18,603 nucleotides of DNA from Acidobacteriota bacterium. GTDB taxonomy: Bacteria; Acidobacteriota; Terriglobia; Terriglobales; Acidobacteriaceae. Shown here one piece after another: positions 14,848 to 18,603 of this stretch (position 1 is its first letter; each line of letters begins with the position of its first letter). Below the pieces are notes generated by a model. The model was not told the DNA's origin, did no database searches, and saw only the letters and a program-made list of their open reading frames with translations. The DNA lies in the NCBI GenBank assembly GCA_019247235.1, contig JAFAPG010000291.1, forward strand, positions 1-18,603. Reading direction: 5' to 3'. The translations under genes were made by a program, and so were the position numbers.

Positions 14848-16014
14848 CTAGGAGGCGGCACGCAACTGATTGATGTTCTGATCGGCGCGAAAGCGAAGCC
14901 AGGCAGCGATATTGCCGACGCGGTCGAGCGTCTCATCGCGCGCGAGCAGGATCAAGGCGATGTTGTTTCTTAGGGCGACTGGAACCAGGGCCTCACAAAC
15001 ATCCTCCAGTTTGCGGGTGGCACGGCCGCAGACCGGGCAATAAGGTACCAGATGGGAGTCAATGTGGCGGCAGTTCGTGCATTCGACGGCACGGGCGGCG
15101 TATTCCTGAGACATGAGGATAGTCTCAACCTCGCCAAGCTCGGTGGCGCGCAGCACCCGCCGCAATCCGGTGACGGCGCGTCCATTGGCTCTAGCTTCCT
15201 CAATCGCTTCCCGCAGCATTCCCTGGTGGTGAGCGGTTAAGGATTCCCGGCGAATACGATTGGCCTCCTCAGCCACTCTCTCGTTGCTCATATTGAGGAA
15301 CTCGGCGGAGAAGCGCCCCAGAATTTTCTTTGCCAGGTCAGGATGAAGCTGACGCTCAAAGTCCGGCCAGTTAACCTCGTGACAGCCAATCACCAAGGCA
15401 TCAAATTGTCTGCGCACCGCAGCCGTCTTTAAAAAGTCGACTACCGATTGATAGTGCTTGCGCACCTCATCCCCCGAGTGCCGCTCGGCGTGACTGCCGT
15501 CGTATCCCCCATGCCCGTCGCTGTTTTTATGGTGCGGAACAGGATGAGTAAGGCCTCCCAGATCCCGCAGGCGTTCGAAATACAGCTCCAAGAAGCGCGC
15601 GTTCTGCCGATCAATCAGGGCGATACAGAGACGTGGATGCTGGGAGAATAGCGGAGCCAAGGGCTTTAGATGAAAACGCCGATTCACCAATAAGCGGGTC
15701 TCCGACACGCTCGCGGGCAAATCGTATTCACGCCAAAAGCTTCGCCCGGCACAGGCAAAAATCGCCTTTCGACTACCGTGCAATCTCTCGACCAGATGCA
15801 AGATCTTCTCTAGATCCTGAATCACCTCCGGATTGCGACCATTGCGCTCGAGTTCCTGGAGGGTCCTGCGGACGATTTCTTTGGCTTGAATTGCCTCTTC
15901 GCGATGGGATTTGTCCTTGGGTGTGGGCGGCTGAAAGTAAAAAGTAACCGCCATTTCGTTCGCAGCTCGACACTCAAATTCTGCCAGTTGCCGCAGTTCT
16001 TCACGCGACATCAT
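14848..16014 (-). CDS. Bacterial archaeo-eukaryotic release-factor-like protein (eRF1/Pelota type) with zinc ribbon and GGY loop
   Basis: The protein has 388 residues from the ATG at 16014, with GAGG (16023-16026) eight bases upstream. The frame is open further upstream, inside the preceding gene, but lacks support. Three parts parallel eRF1: an N-terminal helical part (1-110; QDLEKILHLVERLHGSRKAIFACAG), a central domain (about 112-245; RRFHLKPLAPLF, RLCIALIDRQNARFLELYF, LVIGCHEVNWPDF), and a C-terminal domain (about 255-380) with a CxxC...CxxC zinc ribbon (Cys312, 315, 326, 329). The central loop reads DGHGGYDGSHAERH (166-179), matching the place of the universal GGQ but with Tyr171 instead of Gln. 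Family function is translation termination or ribosome rescue. The altered loop argues against simple peptide release. Its start lies inside the HPF-sigma gene end, overlapping by 14 bases. Confidence 0.85.
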   Translation of the reverse strand: MMSREELRQLAEFECRAANEMAVTFYFQPPTPKDKSHREEAIQAKEIVRRTLQELERNGRNPEVIQDLEKILHLVERLHGSRKAIFACAGRSFWREYDLPASVSETRLLVNRRFHLKPLAPLFSQHPRLCIALIDRQNARFLELYFERLRDLGGLTHPVPHHKNSDGHGGYDGSHAERHSGDEVRKHYQSVVDFLKTAAVRRQFDALVIGCHEVNWPDFERQLHPDLAKKILGRFSAEFLNMSNERVAEEANRIRRESLTAHHQGMLREAIEEARANGRAVTGLRRVLRATELGEVETILMSQEYAARAVECTNCRHIDSHLVPYCPVCGRATRKLEDVCEALVPVALRNNIALILLARDETLDRVGNIAAWLRFRADQNINQLRAAS

Positions 16015-17074
16015 GGGAGATACCTCGCCCTGAACCTGATCCCAGCTCTTCGAGCAGCTTTTGCTTAAACGGATTATTCGCGGGAAGGCCCTGTCGCAGC
16101 TTTTCCCGAGCGCGCAAGATGGCGCGACGCACCTCCTCGGGATTGCTGTCGGTAATGGTGCTGATTTCCTCAAGCGAGAATCCCTCAAGAGCGTGCAAGA
16201 GAAAGGCTTCACGGTCTTCGGGAGCGGCTCCTTCAAGGGCAAACTGCACTAGGGTAATGATTTCGTCGCTGTAGGCAACTTCTTCCGGCGTCTGCGCCCT
16301 TACGTCAGCAATTCCGCTTTCCGTGGTCATGGCCTCGTCAGGCTGATGAAATTGTAAGCGCGACTCATCGCTGGCCAGCTCATTCCGCGGTCGGCGGACG
16401 CCCTGCAGGTTGACATCTGACTCGCCCTCGGGCCAACGCGAGGAGAAATCTTCGATTGCCTGGATGGCCAGCCGATAAAGCCAGGGCTCGAGCCCGATGC
16501 GCTCTGGCTTCTCGATCTTATCCTCCAAAGCTCGCGCCACCGCTTCGTCCACGATCTCTTCACTACTTACTGAATCGGGCTCCAGCTGGGCGGCGGCTTC
16601 ACGCAAGAAAAGTTCACGTTCGACAAAACGGGTTAAGCGGCGAAAATTCGCGTTTACATAGGACCGAACATCGTCGCTAGTCGCAGTCAAAGAAGGCACC
16701 GCCGCTAAGGTTTGCTCAAACGGAACCTCGGCTCGAGGACGGCTGTGTTCCACTCGTCTTCGCCGCCAGCGGTGGGAGTTGCGCAGTAATTCCTTGTGAC
16801 GAGCCACTTGACCGAGAAGATCATCAAAAGCCGCTTTCAGTGCTGCCGTTGCGACCGAAGCCGACTCCTGAGCTGCCATTTGTCCGGAAGGGAGTCTAAG
16901 ATTCAGGGAAACGGTCGTGCCTTCACGGGCCGAGTTCTGCTCCACCAAACCTTTCAAGTGGACTAGCTCAGGCCGAAATACCTGTAATCGCTTCTCGACC
17001 TTCGCTGTCCAGTGCTGAATTTCTTTATCGATATCGGGGGTTCGGTGGATTTTGTAGCTAATGTGCACATTCAT
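16001..17074 (-). CDS. Fusion of a ribosome hibernation (HPF/S30AE-like) domain with sigma-70 regions 2 and 4
   Basis: The protein has 357 residues from the ATG at 17074, with GAGG five bases upstream (17080-17083). Upstream in-frame codons up to 17158 look non-native. Residues 1-105 match HPF/YfiA: NVHISYKIHRTPDIDKEI, KVEKRLQVFRPELVHLKG, VSLNLRLPSGQMAAQES, and LLGQVARHKELLR, ending in a basic HRWRRRRVEH tail. Residues about 135-215 match sigma region 2 (NANFRRLTRFVERELFLRE, EEIVDEAVARALE, EPWLYRLAIQAIEDF). About 270-330 match region 4 (APEDREAFLLHALEGFSLEEISTIT, RRAILRAREKLRQGL, with a helix-turn-helix). So one chain should bind the ribosome decoding region and RNA polymerase/promoter DNA. 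The downstream release-factor-like gene starts within its end. No anti-sigma gene is adjacent. Each domain is recognised by eye; promoter targets are unknown. Confidence 0.88.
   Translation of the reverse strand: MNVHISYKIHRTPDIDKEIQHWTAKVEKRLQVFRPELVHLKGLVEQNSAREGTTVSLNLRLPSGQMAAQESASVATAALKAAFDDLLGQVARHKELLRNSHRWRRRRVEHSRPRAEVPFEQTLAAVPSLTATSDDVRSYVNANFRRLTRFVERELFLREAAAQLEPDSVSSEEIVDEAVARALEDKIEKPERIGLEPWLYRLAIQAIEDFSSRWPEGESDVNLQGVRRPRNELASDESRLQFHQPDEAMTTESGIADVRAQTPEEVAYSDEIITLVQFALEGAAPEDREAFLLHALEGFSLEEISTITDSNPEEVRRAILRAREKLRQGLPANNPFKQKLLEELGSGSGRGISHDVA
16023..16026 (-). promoter_or_regulatory. Ribosome binding site of the release-factor-like gene
   Basis: GAGG on the minus strand lies eight bases before the ATG at 16014, inside the last codons of the HPF-sigma gene. 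It fixes the start and supports coupled translation of the two proteins. Confidence 0.6.
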
Positions 17075-17274
17075 GCCGGCCTCGGATGCGGGAAGAAGGT
17101 CCCGTGAAGCGTTTCTGCTACCAGAAGATTTTACACCTGAGCCAAGGAGGAGAAACAAAATTCGCGGGCACCAGAAAGCAGAACGCGCTGGGCGCGCTTC
17201 TCTGGCCGGAGTCTTAGAAGGAGGCCCGACGCTTATCGTAGGCTTGGGCTATTCTGCCCAGATGAAACCAGGAA
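17075..17274 (-). promoter_or_regulatory. Leader between mqnE and the HPF-sigma gene
   Basis: Two hundred bases separate the end of mqnE from the ATG of the HPF-sigma gene on the same strand. A possible promoter is TTGTTT (17153-17158 complement) and TAAAAT (17128-17133 complement), 19 bases apart, which is longer than usual, so weak. Two GC-rich hairpins are present: CGCGC-TGG-GCGCG (17184-17196) and TGGGC-TATTCT-GCCCA (17245-17260). The latter begins about 15 bases after the mqnE stop. Neither has a U-tract, so terminator function is uncertain. Confidence 0.35.
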
Positions 17275-18405
17275 CTACACCGCCACCGTGACCGAAGTCT
17301 GGTTTCGCGTAACCGGCCGATACAAGGTGTCGCGTTCGACTGGGCGGCGCCCGGCTTGTTCAATCAGGTGTATCAACCCCTGGCGGCGAAGGCCTTGCGG
17401 TGTGGTAGCACCAGCATCGTGGTAGATCTTCTCTTCGATCACCGTACCGTCCAGATCGTCGGCACCAAAGCGTAACGCGATCTGGGCAATTTTCGGGGTC
17501 AGCATCTGCCAATAGGCTTTGATGTGGGCAAAATTGTCGAGTAGCAAGCGGCTGATCGCAATCTGTTTGAGGTCGACGATGCCGGTGGTTTTTGGCAGGT
17601 GTTCAAGAGCAGTGTTGTCGGGGTGAAAGGCCAGGGGAATAAAGGCCTGAAATCCGCCAGTTTCGTCCTGCAAAGCACGTAACTTCATCAGATGATCGAC
17701 CCGATCTTCGTCGTTTTCCACGTGTCCGTAGAGCATCGTGGCATTCGATTTGAGTCCCAGCTGATGTGCCAAACGTGCCGTGTCTAACCACTGTTGGCCA
17801 TCGATTTTGTGGTCGCAAATGATATGGCGCACGCGCTCGGCAAAAATTTCTGCGCCTCCGCCAGGAAGCGAATCGACGCCAGCATTTTTTAGTCGGACCA
17901 AGGTCTCCGCAATCGAAAGCTTAGCGCGTTTAGCCAGATACGCGACCTCCACCATGGTAAAGGCTTTCAGGTGCACCTCGGGAAAACGGGCTTTTAAGCC
18001 GGCGAGTAAATCAAGAAAGTACTGAAATGGCAGATCGGGATGTAGTCCTCCCACGATGTGGAACTCGGTTACCGCCTCGCTGTACCCTGACCTGGCGGCC
18101 TGAAAGGCCTCTTCGAGTGCCATGGTGTACGCCCCTGGGGCATCTTTCTTCCTGCCAAAGGCGCAGAGTCGGCAGGCAGCAATGCAAACGTTGGTAGGAT
18201 TGATGTGGCGATTGACGTTGAAATACGTCTTATCGCCATGCAGGCGTTCGCGGACGTAGTTCGCGAGCCAACCCAGGCCAAGAATATCGTCGCTGCGATA
18301 AAGGAGGAGCGCGTCCTCGGAACTGAGGCGCTCGCCTGCCTCGACCTTTTCACGAATTGGTTGGAGGTCAGGATCGTTGCTTTGAAAGTCGTGCACGGAG
18401 GCCAT
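17275..18405 (-). CDS. mqnE: Aminofutalosine synthase MqnE
   Basis: The protein has 376 residues from the ATG at 18405. Upstream in-frame codons belong to the next gene region and are rejected. It is a radical SAM enzyme: the CxxxCxxC cluster is in NVCIAACRLCAFGR (Cys74, Cys78, Cys81), preceded by YFNVNRHINPTN. Later motifs are EFHIVGGLHPDLPF, GGGAEIFAERVR, SNATMLYGHVE, FIPLAFHPDNT and RFGADDLDGT, all characteristic of MqnE rather than MqnC. MqnE joins 3-[(1-carboxyvinyl)oxy]benzoate with SAM-derived adenosyl radical to make aminofutalosine, the second committed step of the futalosine route to menaquinone. No other mqn gene lies in the window. The length is normal. A partial esterase gene ends 43 bases upstream. 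Cytoplasmic. Confidence 0.95.
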   Translation of the reverse strand: MASVHDFQSNDPDLQPIREKVEAGERLSSEDALLLYRSDDILGLGWLANYVRERLHGDKTYFNVNRHINPTNVCIAACRLCAFGRKKDAPGAYTMALEEAFQAARSGYSEAVTEFHIVGGLHPDLPFQYFLDLLAGLKARFPEVHLKAFTMVEVAYLAKRAKLSIAETLVRLKNAGVDSLPGGGAEIFAERVRHIICDHKIDGQQWLDTARLAHQLGLKSNATMLYGHVENDEDRVDHLMKLRALQDETGGFQAFIPLAFHPDNTALEHLPKTTGIVDLKQIAISRLLLDNFAHIKAYWQMLTPKIAQIALRFGADDLDGTVIEEKIYHDAGATTPQGLRRQGLIHLIEQAGRRPVERDTLYRPVTRNQTSVTVAV

Positions 18406-18448
18406 CTTCTCTGATGATAGCGCAGCCAGAGGGGAAAACCTACCAGCT

Positions 18449-18603
18449 CTAATGGAACAGCTGGGGCGCGAGAGCCGCCAGGTTTCTTCGCCAAACCAGC
18501 CAGGTATGCATGCCGGGTGTCTCGACGTCCGTGTAGGCGACACCTTTTTCCCTAAGCCAGGACTTGAACTGGCGGTTCTGTTTAATAAGCCGGTCTTCGG
18601 TAC
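18449..18603 (-). CDS. Alpha/beta-hydrolase esterase, C-terminal end (partial)
   Basis: Fifty residues of a minus-strand frame enter from the right edge and stop at TAG (18449-18451). The visible tail, with FKSWLREKGVAYTDVETPG followed by MHTWLVWRRNLAALAPQLF, is the ending of the Esterase D / putative esterase family (Fes, feruloyl-esterase and tributyrin esterase relatives). The His in GMHTWxVWR is the catalytic histidine. The nucleophile Ser and Asp must lie outside the window. The substrate is not predictable. It is upstream of and co-directional with mqnE, 43 bases apart, so they may share a transcript. Confidence 0.8.
   Translation of the reverse strand, partial: TEDRLIKQNRQFKSWLREKGVAYTDVETPGMHTWLVWRRNLAALAPQLFH

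Noticed and set aside
16015..16242. N-terminal extension of the release-factor-like protein
   Set aside because: It runs inside the sigma region 4 coding sequence. The ATG at 16014 has a well-placed GAGG and begins the family-like sequence.
17245..17260. Rho-independent terminator after mqnE
   Set aside because: Only a 5-base stem and no U-tract follow, so a terminator call is not supported.
1..18603. CRISPR array, IS element, prophage or tRNA
   Set aside because: I saw no regularly spaced repeats, transposase, integrase, phage structural genes or tRNA cloverleaf. The genes look like ordinary chromosomal genes of one base composition.

Overview
The window looks like a chromosomal stretch of a diderm, moderately GC-rich bacterium, most likely an acidobacterium (Terriglobia-like). 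This is an inference from the mix of genes: a futalosine-pathway menaquinone enzyme, a sortase with an LPxT substrate, a bacterial archaeo-eukaryotic release-factor-like protein, very large TPR proteins, and a glucan debranching enzyme beside a GT4 glycosyltransferase. There are no rRNA or tRNA genes, CRISPR arrays or recognisable insertion sequences.

Layout. (1) 1-2156, minus: the first 718 residues of a secreted TPR-repeat protein, cut by the left edge. (2) 2383-8878, plus: a tightly packed envelope/polysaccharide-type cluster. It encodes a multi-pass GT-C-like (PTPS-related) membrane protein, a membrane-anchored NTF2-like plus FxLYD-like protein, an exported Ig-like protein, a small exported protein, a GH99/GH71-like lipoprotein and a nucleotidyltransferase-fold protein. 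Start/stop overlaps of 1 and 4 bases and gaps of 1 to about 65 bases suggest one transcript. (3) 9161-12384, plus: a GT4 glycosyltransferase overlapping an amylo-alpha-1,6-glucosidase that begins at a TTG codon with a good ribosome binding site. (4) 12516-13539, plus: a tiny exported protein ending in an LPQTS / hydrophobic / Arg-Arg sorting signal, followed 4 bases later by a class D-like sortase. This is a self-contained sortase-substrate pair. (5) 13546-14754, minus: a Tat-exported Ntn-hydrolase asparaginase, convergent with the sortase. (6) 14848-17074, minus: a two-gene module. The upstream gene fuses a ribosome-hibernation (HPF/S30AE-like) domain to sigma-70 regions 2 and 4. The downstream gene overlaps it by 14 bases and encodes an eRF1/Pelota-like protein with a zinc ribbon and GGY where GGQ is expected. 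(7) 17275-18405, minus: MqnE, aminofutalosine synthase. (8) 18449-18603, minus: the C-terminal tail of an alpha/beta-hydrolase esterase.

The most exciting part is region 6. One protein joins a ribosome-binding domain to a promoter-recognition module and appears translationally coupled to a catalytically altered release-factor homologue. This suggests a circuit that senses or rescues idle ribosomes and changes transcription. The sortase/LPxT pair in a diderm is the second notable system. All functions are read from translated sequence and motif recognition only; no database search was run.
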